This document shows, piece after piece, positions 35,325 to 43,834 of a stretch of 64,000 nt of DNA. This DNA is from Klenkia brasiliensis. GTDB taxonomy: Bacteria > Actinomycetota > Actinomycetes > Mycobacteriales > Geodermatophilaceae. Both the position numbers and the translations under genes were made by a program. The stretch spans positions 558,001-622,000 of the forward strand of contig NZ_FNCF01000003.1 of NCBI RefSeq assembly GCF_900100695.1, read 5' to 3'. How positions within the stretch are numbered: position 1 is the first letter of the stretch; every line of letters begins with the position of its first letter. The notes beneath the pieces were generated by a model. It had not been told where the DNA came from. It saw only the letters and a program-made list of their open reading frames with translations, and did not search any database.

Positions 35325-36514
35325 GCCCGCTCGAGGAGGTCTTCCGCGAGGTGCACGGCCGGGCGGTCGCCGTCCTCACCCGGCAGTTCGGGGACCTCGA
35401 CCTCGCCGAGGAGGCGGTCGCCGAGGCCTTCGCCGCGGCGGCCGCCACCTGGCCGGGGCGCGGGGTGCCGCCGTCCCCCGCCGGCTGGGTGGTCACCACC
35501 GCCCGCAACCGCGCGGTCGACCGGCTGCGCCGGGAGGCCGTGGGGGCGGCGAAGCTCGCCGAGCTGTCCCGGCTGGCGGTGGAACCGGAGGTGCCGGAGG
35601 TGGGTGCGGTGCGCGACGACCAGCTGCGGCTGCTGTTCACCTGCTGCCACCCGGCGCTGGCCCCGGAGGCCCGGGTGGCGCTGACCCTGCGGATGGTCGG
35701 CGGGCTGACCACCGCGGAGATCGCCCGCGGCTTCCTCGTGCCCGAGCCGACGATGGCCGCCCGGATCACCCGTGCCAAGCACAAGATCGCCCGGGCCCGG
35801 ATCTCCTACCGGGTGCCCGCGGACGCCGACCTGCCGCAGCGGCTGGCCTCGGTGCTGGCGGTGGTGCACCTGGTCGGCACCGAGGCCCACGCACCCGCCA
35901 CCGGCGACGCCGCCACCCGGGACGACCTGGCCGCCGACGCCGTCCGGCTGGCCCGGTTGCTGGTCGACCTGGTGCCCGGCGAGCCCGAGTGCCGGGGCCT
36001 GCTGGCGCTGCTGCTGCTCACCGCGTCCCGTCGGCCGGCCCGGGTGGACGACGCCGGTGCGCCGGTGCCGCTGGACCGGCAGGACCGGTCCCGGTGGGAC
36101 CGCGCGCTCGTCGCCGAGGGCCAGGCCCTGGTGCGGGAGTGCCTGCGGACCGGCCGTCCCGGTCCGTACCAGGTGCAGGCCGCGATCGCCGCGGTGCACG
36201 CCGGTGCGCCGACCTGGGCCGACACCGACTGGTCGCAGGTCGTGGCGCTCTACGACCTGCTGCCGTCGACGCCGGTGGTGCAGCTCAACCGGGCGGTGGC
36301 GGTCGCCGAGCTGGACGGGCCGTCGGTCGGGCTGGCGCTGGTGGACCGGGTCGACCTCGACGCCTCCCCCGTGCTGCACGCGGTGCGCGCGGACCTGCTG
36401 CGCCGGCTCGAACGGGTCGAGGAGGCCCGGGCGGCCTACGCCGCCGCGCTGGCCCGCACCCGGAACACCGCGGAGCAGGCCGACCTGCGCCGTCGGCTGG
36501 CCGACCTCGGCTGA
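35321..36514 (+). CDS. ECF42-type RNA polymerase sigma factor
   Basis: A 397-residue sigma factor. Sigma region 2 is at residues 1-80 (LDLAEEAVAEAFAAAAATW, PAGWVVTTARNRAVDRLRR), and region 4 at 105-165 (LTLRMVGGLTTAEIARGFLVPEPTMAARITRAKHKI). A long C-terminal TPR-like extension of about 230 residues (DUF6596-type) ends with repeated helices. This extension together with a DGPF partner defines group ECF42, which lacks an anti-sigma factor and is thought to be controlled through its C-terminal domain. It starts with GTG 35321, coupled to the DGPF gene. Confidence 0.92.
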   Translation: MSPLEEVFREVHGRAVAVLTRQFGDLDLAEEAVAEAFAAAAATWPGRGVPPSPAGWVVTTARNRAVDRLRREAVGAAKLAELSRLAVEPEVPEVGAVRDDQLRLLFTCCHPALAPEARVALTLRMVGGLTTAEIARGFLVPEPTMAARITRAKHKIARARISYRVPADADLPQRLASVLAVVHLVGTEAHAPATGDAATRDDLAADAVRLARLLVDLVPGEPECRGLLALLLLTASRRPARVDDAGAPVPLDRQDRSRWDRALVAEGQALVRECLRTGRPGPYQVQAAIAAVHAGAPTWADTDWSQVVALYDLLPSTPVVQLNRAVAVAELDGPSVGLALVDRVDLDASPVLHAVRADLLRRLERVEEARAAYAAALARTRNTAEQADLRRRLADLG

Positions 36515-36530
36515 CCGCGCTGCCGGTCAG
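36511..36530. terminator. Short hairpin between converging genes
   Basis: CTGACCG (36511-36517) and CGGTCAG (36524-36530) make a perfect 7-bp stem with a 6-nt loop spanning the sigma-factor stop and the alcohol dehydrogenase stop. Confidence 0.5.
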
Positions 36531-37552
36531 GGCACCAGCACGGCGCGGCCCACCAGGGTGCGCCCGTCGAGGGCCGCGTGCGCGGCGGCCGCATGGGCCA
36601 GCGGCCAGACCTGCGCGGCGACCGGGCGGACGACGCCGACCGTGACGAGGTCGACCACCTCCACCAGGTCGGCCCGGGTCGCGTGTGCGGACCCCAGCAC
36701 CGCGAGCTCACGCACGATGAGCAGGCCTGGGTCCAGGGGCAGGTCCGCGGGCGCGGTGTTGCCGACCAGCACCAGCCGCCCGCCCGGCCGCAGTGCCCGC
36801 AGCACGACCGCGAAAGTCGGTGCCCCGGTGGTCTCCACGACCACGTCGACGCCCCGTGGCCGGTCCAGCCCCGCAGCGATCCGGCGGAGCTCCCGGCCGT
36901 CAGGGCGGACGGCGACCTCGGTGGCGCCCGCGTCCTGCAGCGCAGCGACCTTGCTGGCATCCCCGGTGACCGCGACCACCACGGCGCCCAGGTGGCGGGC
37001 CAGCTGCACGGCGTGCACGCCCACCCCGCCGCCGGCCCCGGTGACCACCACCACGTCACCGGCCTGCACGCCGGCGGTGCGCAGCGCCTTGAGCCCGGTG
37101 CCCACGGCGCAGGTCAGCAGAGCACCGGCGACGTCGTCCACACCGTCGGGCAGCGGCACCGCGTTCAGCGGACTGGCCACCACGTACTCGGCGTAGCCGC
37201 CGGGCAGGTCCTCCCCGTAGAAGCCGGGTCCCTGCCGACAGCGCGCCGTCGTACCGGCCGCGCACTCCGGGCACCACCCGCACGGGATGCGTTGGACGAG
37301 GGCGACCCGCCGACCCGTCCAGTCGCCGTCGACGTCCGCGCCCACCGCCTCGACCCGGCCGGCGACCTCGTGGCCCAGCACGCTGCCGACCGGGGCCGCC
37401 AGCAGGCCGCGGCGGGCCAGCGCGTCGTGCCCGCAGACCCCGCACGCACCCACCCGGACGAGCAGCTGGTCGGCGGCGGGCTCGGGCACGGGCCGGGTGC
37501 CGCGGACCAGCACCTCGGGGCCGCCGTGCGCGGCGAGCTCGGCCACGCGCAT
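36527..37552 (-). CDS. Zinc-dependent medium-chain alcohol dehydrogenase
   Basis: A 341-residue MDR enzyme that oxidises an alcohol or reduces an aldehyde with NAD(P). Catalytic zinc ligands are Cys in GACGVCGHD and His/Glu in VLGHEVAG. The structural zinc loop has four Cys in CGWCPECAAGTTARC. The nucleotide motif is VTGAGGGVGVHAV. I use ATG 37552; an in-frame GTG at 37558 would overlap the transporter stop by four bases and is equally plausible. It is downstream of the MHS transporter on one transcript, and diverges with it from the CoA-ligase operon, suggesting it processes an alcohol or aldehyde form of the imported compound. Confidence 0.9.
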   Translation of the reverse strand: MRVAELAAHGGPEVLVRGTRPVPEPAADQLLVRVGACGVCGHDALARRGLLAAPVGSVLGHEVAGRVEAVGADVDGDWTGRRVALVQRIPCGWCPECAAGTTARCRQGPGFYGEDLPGGYAEYVVASPLNAVPLPDGVDDVAGALLTCAVGTGLKALRTAGVQAGDVVVVTGAGGGVGVHAVQLARHLGAVVVAVTGDASKVAALQDAGATEVAVRPDGRELRRIAAGLDRPRGVDVVVETTGAPTFAVVLRALRPGGRLVLVGNTAPADLPLDPGLLIVRELAVLGSAHATRADLVEVVDLVTVGVVRPVAAQVWPLAHAAAAHAALDGRTLVGRAVLVP

Positions 37553-37554
37553 CG

Positions 37555-38928
37555 TCACGAGGACGAGGCGACTTCCCGGGAGGCCGCGGCCGCCGCGGCC
37601 GCCGTGGCACGAGGGGCGTCCTGGGTCGCGTCGTGCTCGATGAGCAGGTCGCGACCGGCGGTCTCGGGCAGCAGACGCCACAGGATGAGGCCGCAGACGA
37701 CAGCCACCCCGGCCAGGAAGAAGCCCGGGGCGAAGTCCAGCCCGGTGCCCACGACGAGCGCAGCACCGATCAGCGGCCCGAAACCCGACGGGGCGCCCAC
37801 GCCCAGGTTGAACCCCACCGAACCGGCGGTGAGCCGGGTGGACGCCGGGAACATCTCGATGAGGATGAGCGAGGTGTTGGCGTTGATCGGCGCTTGGAAC
37901 ACCGCGTAGACCACCAGGGCCAGCACCACGAGCACGGGGTTGCCGCCGCTGAGGACGACGAACACCGGGATGCCCAGCACTGCGTGGCCCAGGCACCCGA
38001 ACAGCACCGTGCGCCGGCGGCCGAACCGGTCGGAGAGCCGGCCGGCGATCGGGCACAGCACCGCGTAGACGGCCAGGCCGAGCGACGCCAGCAGCACCGC
38101 CTCGGTGCGCGGCAGCTCGACGGTCGTGGACAGGTAGTTCACGACGTAGGAGCCCAGGTAGTACAGGCCCACCCCGCAGATCCAGGAGAAGCAGAAGGTG
38201 ATCAGCAGGGCCTTGGCGTGGTGCCGGCTGAAGGCATCGCGCCAGACCGCCCGGGGGCGCCCACCGGCAGACTCCAGCGCCTGGAACACCGGGGTGTCCT
38301 CGAGCTGGCGGCGGATGTAGAGGCCCACCACCGCCAACGGGAGGGCGAGCAGGAACGGCACACGCCAGCCCCAGCTGGCCAAGGCTCCCTCGGACAGGAC
38401 GGCGCCGAACAACAGGGCGAGCAGACCGCCGCCGACCAGGCCCAGAGCCGCGGCCATGGACGGGTAGCTGCCCCGGACGCCACGACGCCCGGGCGCCGCG
38501 GTCTCGATCAGGTAGGCCGAGCTGGCTCCCCACTCCCCGCCCACCGACATGCCCTGCACGCAACGCAGCAGCACCAGCAGGACCGGGGCCAGGATGCCCA
38601 CCTGGGCGTAGGTGGGCAGCACGCCGATCAGCGCAGTGGCCAGGCCCATGAGGACGATCGACAACGAGAGCGACGTCCGCCGTCCCCGCCGGTCCCCGAT
38701 CAGGCCGAACACCAGCCCACCCAGCGGGCGGACGACGAAGGCCACCCCGAACACGGCCAGCGACGACAGCAACTGGACGCTGGCGGACTCCCCCGGGAAG
38801 AAGGCCGCGCCGATGGCCACGGCGAAGAAGCCGTACAGGGCGAAGTCGAAGTACTCCAGGAAGTTCCCGATGATGCAGGCCGCGGCGACCCTGCGCTGCG
38901 AGGTCTTCGAGTAGATGTCGCTCGTCAC
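37555..38928 (-). CDS. MFS permease, metabolite:H+ symporter (MHS) family
   Basis: A 457-residue 12-helix importer. The first helix region NFLEYFDFALYGFFAVAIG and the loop GLIGDRRGRRTSLSLSIVLMG, plus RCVQGMSVGGEWG, place it in the MHS branch (shikimate, alpha-ketoglutarate, proline/betaine and dicarboxylate transporters). Members take up organic acids with protons. It starts with GTG 38928 behind AAGGAGA. It shares a control region with the acyl-CoA ligase operon and is therefore the probable uptake step for that pathway's substrate. Confidence 0.9.
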   Translation of the reverse strand: MTSDIYSKTSQRRVAAACIIGNFLEYFDFALYGFFAVAIGAAFFPGESASVQLLSSLAVFGVAFVVRPLGGLVFGLIGDRRGRRTSLSLSIVLMGLATALIGVLPTYAQVGILAPVLLVLLRCVQGMSVGGEWGASSAYLIETAAPGRRGVRGSYPSMAAALGLVGGGLLALLFGAVLSEGALASWGWRVPFLLALPLAVVGLYIRRQLEDTPVFQALESAGGRPRAVWRDAFSRHHAKALLITFCFSWICGVGLYYLGSYVVNYLSTTVELPRTEAVLLASLGLAVYAVLCPIAGRLSDRFGRRRTVLFGCLGHAVLGIPVFVVLSGGNPVLVVLALVVYAVFQAPINANTSLILIEMFPASTRLTAGSVGFNLGVGAPSGFGPLIGAALVVGTGLDFAPGFFLAGVAVVCGLILWRLLPETAGRDLLIEHDATQDAPRATAAAAAAASREVASSS

Positions 38929-38976
38929 TGAGCGTCTCCTTGCCGGTCATCCCGGAGTCATGTCACCTTCGGGAAT

Positions 38977-38992
38977 TCGAATGAAGCTTCGA
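38977..38992. promoter_or_regulatory. Operator copy 1 (TCGAA-N5-CTTCG)
   Basis: TCGAATGAAGCTTCGA has TCGAA/TTCGA arms. It lies 49 bases upstream of the MHS permease start. The same pattern recurs at 39099-39114, so both sites are likely bound by one regulator, for which the IclR protein at the end of the facing operon is the obvious candidate. Confidence 0.55.
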
Positions 38993-39098
38993 GCTAGGGT
39001 GGCCAGTAGAGCGCACCATCTCGCGTCGGCACAAGACCGACCGCAGATCGTCGGGCCGCCTTGACCGAGGCGGAGAGGCGTCGGTACCTTGCGAATTG

Positions 39099-39114
39099 TC
39101 GAAGCAGACTTCGT
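39099..39114. promoter_or_regulatory. Operator copy 2 (TCGAA-N5-CTTCG) at the ligase promoter
   Basis: TCGAAGCAGACTTCGT repeats the arms of copy 1 with the same spacing. It lies between TTGCGA (from 39090) and TAAACA (from 39114), which are -35- and -10-like, 27 bases before the ligase start. Occupancy would block or modulate polymerase. The gap 38929-39140 is notably less GC-rich than the genes around it and holds no gene. Confidence 0.55.
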
Positions 39115-39140
39115 AAACATGAAGGTTTTGGAGGTGCGCG

Positions 39141-40751
39141 GTGATGTCCCTCCCGTCCGCCACCACCCTGCCCGCGCTGCTGCGCGAGGCGGCCGAGCGG
39201 ACGCCGGACGCCGAGGCACTCGTGGTCGGCCCCACCCGGTGGACCTACGCCCAGCTCTCCCGGCGGGCCGACCTCGCCGCCGAGGTGCTCGCCGGCCTGG
39301 GCGTGGGAGCCGACGACACGGTCGCCCTGCTGGCACCCAACATCGCCGAGTGGGTACCCCTGGCCGTCGGAGCGCAGATCCTGGGCGCCCGGGTGGACGC
39401 CTTCAACACCTGGGTCAAGGCCTACGACCTCGACCACCTGTTGGCCAGCTCCGCGGCCTCGGTGCTGGTACTGGTCGACCGGGTGCGCAGCAGCGACCTG
39501 CTGGGTGAGCTGGAGTCCCTGCTCCCCGAGCTGTCCACGGGTCTCGGCTGGCGCAGCGAGCGGTTCCCCGACCTCCGGCACGTCGTGGTGCTCGGCGACC
39601 GGGTGCCCGCTGGAGCCCGGTCCTGGGCGGAGCTGGTGGCTGCAGCGGAGCCGGCGCCCCGGGTCCCGACCGCCCGAGCCGAGGCGCCCGCCTTCGTGCT
39701 CTACACCTCCGGGTCCACCAGCCACCCCAAGGCCGTGCCGCTGCGCCACCGCGACCTGGTGCTCAACGGGTTCCACATCGGCGAGCGGATGGGAGTCACC
39801 GCCGCCGACCGGATCTGGTTCGGCTCCCCGCTGTTCTGGAGCTTCGGCTGCGCGAACGCGCTGGTGAACGCGATGAGCCACGGCGCGTGCTTCGTGCTGC
39901 AGGAGGAGTTCACCCCGGCGGGCGCCGCCGCGCTGATGGCCGCCGAGGCCGTCACCGTCGCCTACCTGCTGCCCTCGATGGTCGACGCGCTGGTGGGCTC
40001 GGTGGCCATCGAGGTCGCGGCCGTCGACTCGTTGCGCACCGGGGCCACGATCGGCCGCCCCGAGGAGGTGCGCCGGGCCGTCGAGGACCTGGGCATCAGC
40101 GGGATGTGCAACGTCTACGGCGCCACCGAGACCTACGGCAACTGCTGCGTCACCGACCACCGCACCCCGGTCGACGTCCGGGTCACCACCCAGGGCCGGC
40201 CGCTGCCCGGGGTCGAGGTCCGGGTCGTGGACGAGGCCGGCCAGGTCCTGCCCGCGGGCGAGCCCGGCGAGCTGCAGGTCCGCGGCCGGGTCACCCCCGG
40301 GTACCTCGGGGACGACGCCGCGACCGCCGCGGCCTTCACCCCCGACGGCTGGTACCGGACCGGTGACCGGATGCTCGTCGACGCCGACGGCGCGGTGTCC
40401 TTCGTCAGCCGCACCACCGACATGATCAAGACCTCCGGGATCAACGTGTCCCCGGCCGAGGTCGAGAGCTTCCTCGCCGGCCACCCGGACGTGGTCGAGG
40501 TGACCGTGCTCGGTTCCCCGCACCCCTCGCGCGAGCAGGTCGTGGTGGCCTTCGTCGTCGCCCGGGAGCCGGGGCTCACCGCGGCGGGGCTCATCGACTG
40601 GAGCAGGGCCCGGGTGGCGGGCTACAAGGTGCCCTGGGTGGCCGCGGTGGTCGACGAGCTCCCCCGCACCGGCACCGGGAAGCTCGCGAGACGGACGCTG
40701 CAGCAGGCAGCAGCCGAGCTGGTGGCCGCACGGCTGGAGGGTGGCGCGTGA
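39141..40751 (+). CDS. Acyl-CoA synthetase (AMP-binding)
   Basis: A 536-residue ANL-family ligase: acid + ATP + CoA gives acyl-CoA + AMP + PPi. The P-loop is YTSGSTSHPKAVPL (unusual SHPKA in place of the common GxPKG), the adenylate motif is YGATETYGNC, then GWYRTGDRM and the hinge SRTTDMIKTSGINVSPAEVE, and the catalytic Lys in PRTGTGKLARR. It starts at GTG 39141 or ATG 39144, both reachable from GGAGG at 39130-39134. It opens the operon, is coupled to the next gene by a GTGA overlap, and is the likely activating step. Confidence 0.92.
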   Translation: MMSLPSATTLPALLREAAERTPDAEALVVGPTRWTYAQLSRRADLAAEVLAGLGVGADDTVALLAPNIAEWVPLAVGAQILGARVDAFNTWVKAYDLDHLLASSAASVLVLVDRVRSSDLLGELESLLPELSTGLGWRSERFPDLRHVVVLGDRVPAGARSWAELVAAAEPAPRVPTARAEAPAFVLYTSGSTSHPKAVPLRHRDLVLNGFHIGERMGVTAADRIWFGSPLFWSFGCANALVNAMSHGACFVLQEEFTPAGAAALMAAEAVTVAYLLPSMVDALVGSVAIEVAAVDSLRTGATIGRPEEVRRAVEDLGISGMCNVYGATETYGNCCVTDHRTPVDVRVTTQGRPLPGVEVRVVDEAGQVLPAGEPGELQVRGRVTPGYLGDDAATAAAFTPDGWYRTGDRMLVDADGAVSFVSRTTDMIKTSGINVSPAEVESFLAGHPDVVEVTVLGSPHPSREQVVVAFVVAREPGLTAAGLIDWSRARVAGYKVPWVAAVVDELPRTGTGKLARRTLQQAAAELVAARLEGGA

Positions 40752-41623
40752 CCGGGAACTGGGGACGCTGGGGCGTCGACGACGAGGCCGGGGCGCTGAA
40801 CCTGGTCACCCCGGAGGTCACCCGGCGGGCCCTGGGACTCGTCCGGTCCGGCCGCACGCTGTCGCTGACCCAGCCGCTCGGACCGGCCACACCCGGTCCG
40901 CCGCACCGGAACCCCCCATCGCGCTTCATGGACCGCGGCGCCGGGGACTACGTCCTGGGCGCCCGCACGCCCGGCGGGTTCCGGTTCGCCGAGGACACCG
41001 TGCAGTTCGCCACGCACAGCGGCACCCACCTCGACGCGCTCGCGCATGCGTGGTCGGGCGATGAGCTCTACAACGGCCACCCGCAGGCGGGCACCCGCAG
41101 CACCCGCGGGGCGGCCCGGCTTGGCGCGGACAAGCTGGTGCCGGTGCTGACCCGCGGCATCCTGGTCGACGCGGTCGCCGCCGCCGGCGGCCCGCTGCCG
41201 CCCAGTGCCCCCGTCGGCGTCGGGGACCTCGAGCGGGGCATCCGCGAAGCCGGGGTGACCGTCGAGCCCGGGGACGCCGTCCTGGTCCGGACCGGCTGGA
41301 TCGAGTCCCACGGCGCGGCCGGCGACTACTTCGCCGACGAGCCCGGCATCACCGAGGACGCTGCCCGGTGGCTGGCCGAGCACGACGTGGCCGTGGTCGG
41401 CGCCGACAACTACGCGGTCGAGCAGCAGTCGGCCACGCCCGGCTTCCCCGCCCACCTGGTCCTGCTGCACCAGCACGGTGTGCCGCTGCTGGAGAACGTG
41501 GTGCTGGCCGAGCTCGCCGGCGCACTCGCCGACCAGGGACGCAGCACCTTCGCGCTGCTGCTGGCCCCGATCCCGCTGGTGGGGTCGACCGGCAGCCCGG
41601 TCGCCCCGGTGGCCGTGCTGTGA
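40748..41623 (+). CDS. Cyclase family protein (metal-dependent hydrolase)
   Basis: A 291-residue member of the kynurenine formamidase/cyclase fold. The signature HSGTHLDALAH (about residue 97) is the canonical HxGTHxDxxxH metal-binding motif, and RTGWIESHG and GADNYAVEQQ are also typical. These enzymes hydrolyse amides, lactones or ring C-C bonds with Mn2+ or Zn2+. GTG 40748 overlaps the ligase stop by four bases. In this context it may open a lactone or ring, or hydrolyse an intermediate before or after CoA activation. Confidence 0.88.
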   Translation: MTGNWGRWGVDDEAGALNLVTPEVTRRALGLVRSGRTLSLTQPLGPATPGPPHRNPPSRFMDRGAGDYVLGARTPGGFRFAEDTVQFATHSGTHLDALAHAWSGDELYNGHPQAGTRSTRGAARLGADKLVPVLTRGILVDAVAAAGGPLPPSAPVGVGDLERGIREAGVTVEPGDAVLVRTGWIESHGAAGDYFADEPGITEDAARWLAEHDVAVVGADNYAVEQQSATPGFPAHLVLLHQHGVPLLENVVLAELAGALADQGRSTFALLLAPIPLVGSTGSPVAPVAVL

Positions 41624-42843
41624 CGTCCCCGGAGAGCGCGTGGATCACCGAGGTGCTCCGGCCCGGTGACCTGGTCGTGGTCGCCGGCGGCGCCGGGGAG
41701 CCCACACCGCTCCTCGCGGCCCTGGTGGACGCCGCGGCGACGCTGCCCGACCTGGAGGTGTTCGTCGGCCTGAGCCACACCGATGTGCTGCGCCGGCCCG
41801 GTGCCGGGCAGCTGTCGCTGGTCAGCTTCGGTGCGATGGGCCCGCTGGCCCGGCTCGCCGCGCAGGGCCGGGTGGCCGTGCTGCCGTGCCACTTCGCCGA
41901 CGTCCCGCGCCAGCTCGAGCTGCGGGCACCGGGCCGGGTGGTGGTGGTCCTGCAGGTCTCCCCCGCCGACGCCGACGGCCAGCACAGCCTCGGCCTGGCC
42001 GTCGACCACACCTGGGAGCTGCTGGCCGGCGCCCGGGCGGTGGTCGCCGAGGTCAACGACCAGGTGCCGGTCACCACCGCCCCGCGGGTGCACGCCTCCC
42101 GGTTCACCGCCGTGGTGCCCACCTCCCGGCCGCTGGTCGAGGTCAAGAGCGGCAGCCCGGACGACGTGCACCGCCGCATCGCCGCCCACGTCGCCGCCCT
42201 GGTGCCCGACGGCGCGACCCTGCAGCTCGGGGTCGGCACCCTTCCCTCGGTGGTGGCCTCGGCCCTGCGGCACCGGCGCGACCTGCGGGTGCGGTCCACG
42301 CTGGTCGGCAGCTGGCTGTGCGAACTGGCCGCGGCCGGCGCGCTGGCCGCCGGCCCCGACGCCGTCGTCCTCAGCGAGGCCGCCGGGTCCCAGGAGCTCT
42401 ACGACCTGATCACGGCCCGCCGGTTCCCGGTGTGCCCGGTCGGCGAGGTGGCCGCACCTGCCGCCCTGGCCGCCGTGCCCGGCTTCGTGGCCGTCAACTC
42501 CGCCCTGCAGGTCGACCTCACCGGCCAGGTCAACGCCGAGGAGCTGGGCACCGGCTACGTCGCCGGCGTCGGCGGCCAGCCGGACTGGCTGCGGGCCGCG
42601 CAGCGCTCACCCGGCGGGGTCGCCGTGGTCATGCTCCCGGCCACCGCCCTGGGCGGCCGGGAGTCCCGGATCGCCCGGAGCCTGCACGGCGGCGCGGTGA
42701 CCACCCCGCGGTCGGGGGTCGACGTCGTCGTCACCGAGCACGGCGTGGCCGACCTGCGCGGGCGCAGCCTCACCGAGCGCGCCGCGGCGCTGACCGCCGT
42801 CGCCGCACCCGAGCACCGCGACTCCCTGGGGGGCCGACCATGA
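41620..42843 (+). CDS. Acetyl-CoA hydrolase/CoA-transferase family protein lacking the usual catalytic Glu
   Basis: A 407-residue protein with the two-domain fold of Cat1/AbfT-type CoA-transferases (AVVAEVNDQVPVTT, LQLGVGTLPSVVASAL, VNSALQVDLTGQVNAE, GVGGQPDWLRAAQRSPGG, TEHGVADLRGRSLTERA). In the AbfT/Cat1 group the acyl-accepting Glu sits in a H-T-E-(M/L) motif after the R/H-x-D-L block; here the same place reads RVRSTLVGSW, with T227 where Glu is expected. It may therefore be a thioesterase, a lyase or a different transferase. GTG 41620 overlaps the previous stop. Confidence 0.82.
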   Translation: MTSPESAWITEVLRPGDLVVVAGGAGEPTPLLAALVDAAATLPDLEVFVGLSHTDVLRRPGAGQLSLVSFGAMGPLARLAAQGRVAVLPCHFADVPRQLELRAPGRVVVVLQVSPADADGQHSLGLAVDHTWELLAGARAVVAEVNDQVPVTTAPRVHASRFTAVVPTSRPLVEVKSGSPDDVHRRIAAHVAALVPDGATLQLGVGTLPSVVASALRHRRDLRVRSTLVGSWLCELAAAGALAAGPDAVVLSEAAGSQELYDLITARRFPVCPVGEVAAPAALAAVPGFVAVNSALQVDLTGQVNAEELGTGYVAGVGGQPDWLRAAQRSPGGVAVVMLPATALGGRESRIARSLHGGAVTTPRSGVDVVVTEHGVADLRGRSLTERAAALTAVAAPEHRDSLGGRP

Positions 42844-43832
42844 GCGACGAGAGCACCGCCACCCTGCACCGCCTGCAGGCCTTCCTGGCCGGCCAGGAGG
42901 GCACCGCCGGCACCCGCATCACCGACCTGCGCCGCGCCGGTGCCGGCCGGTCGCGGGAGAACTGGCTGTTCGACCTGGTCGGCCCGGGGCCGCAGGACCG
43001 GGAACCGCTGATCCTGCGCAGCGACCCCGACGGCGGACTGGTCGACACCAGCCGCGCGCAGGAGTTCGCCGTCCTGCGGGCGCTGGAGGGCAGCGACCTG
43101 CCCACCCCGCGGGTGCGCTGGCTGGACGCGACCGGGGCGCAACTGGGCAGCCCGTCGTTGCTCATGCGCCGCGAGCCGGGCACCTGCGACTACCGGGTGG
43201 TCAACGGCGACCGCCCCGAGGCCGAGCGCCTCGCCCTGGCGGAGTCCTTCTGCGACCTGCTCGCCGACGTGCACGGCGTCGACTGGCGCGCACTGGGCCT
43301 GCACGACGTCCTCCCCGACCCCGGTGACCATGCCGCGCGGCACGAGCTGGACCACTGGGAGCAGGTGCTGCGCCAGAACCAGCTCGAAGCGCTCCCCGAG
43401 CTGGACCTGGCGATCGACTGGCTGCGCACACGCGCCCGGCCCTCCCGGCGCACCGTGCTGGTCCACGCGGACTACAAGCCCGGCAACATCCTGCTGGAGG
43501 GCGACCAGGTCAGCTCGCTGCTGGACTGGGAGCTCGCGCACCTGGGCGATCCGCTCGAGGACCTGGGGTGGGTGACCCAGCCCCTGCGCGCCGGGGAGCA
43601 CCTCATCGACGGCGTGTGGACCGCCGGGGACCTCCTCGCCCGGTACGCCGCGGCCACCGGGCTGCACGTCGAGGAGGGCGAGCTGCGCTGGTGGGTCGTG
43701 TTCTCCACGTTCAAGACCGCCGTCATGCAGGTCAGCGGTCTGCGCGCCTTCATCGAGGGCCGCAGCGACGAGCCCTACCGCCCCACCCGGCGGGTGCTCG
43801 CCACCCTGCTCGCCGCCCTGACGGAGGACTGA
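42840..43832 (+). CDS. Phosphotransferase-family kinase (ACAD10/11- and LvaA-like)
   Basis: A 330-residue aminoglycoside-phosphotransferase-fold kinase. The nucleotide loop region is RRAGAGRSRENWLFDL, the catalytic base D211 is in HADYKPGNILLEG, and the metal Asp D229 is in LLDWELAHLGDPLEDLGW. That last string is typical of the branch found fused in ACAD10/ACAD11 and in LvaA, which phosphorylate 4-hydroxyacyl-CoA esters, rather than of antibiotic kinases. The ATG overlaps the CoA-transferase stop (ATGA). The next gene is a small helical protein, mirroring the lvaA-lvaB pairing. Confidence 0.88.
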   Translation: MSDESTATLHRLQAFLAGQEGTAGTRITDLRRAGAGRSRENWLFDLVGPGPQDREPLILRSDPDGGLVDTSRAQEFAVLRALEGSDLPTPRVRWLDATGAQLGSPSLLMRREPGTCDYRVVNGDRPEAERLALAESFCDLLADVHGVDWRALGLHDVLPDPGDHAARHELDHWEQVLRQNQLEALPELDLAIDWLRTRARPSRRTVLVHADYKPGNILLEGDQVSSLLDWELAHLGDPLEDLGWVTQPLRAGEHLIDGVWTAGDLLARYAAATGLHVEEGELRWWVVFSTFKTAVMQVSGLRAFIEGRSDEPYRPTRRVLATLLAALTED

Positions 43833-43834
43833 CC

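Noticed and set aside
42840-43832. Aminoglycoside resistance kinase
   Set aside because: The fold is APH, but the DWELAHLGDPLEDLGW segment and the CoA-ester operon fit the ACAD10/11 and LvaA branch instead.
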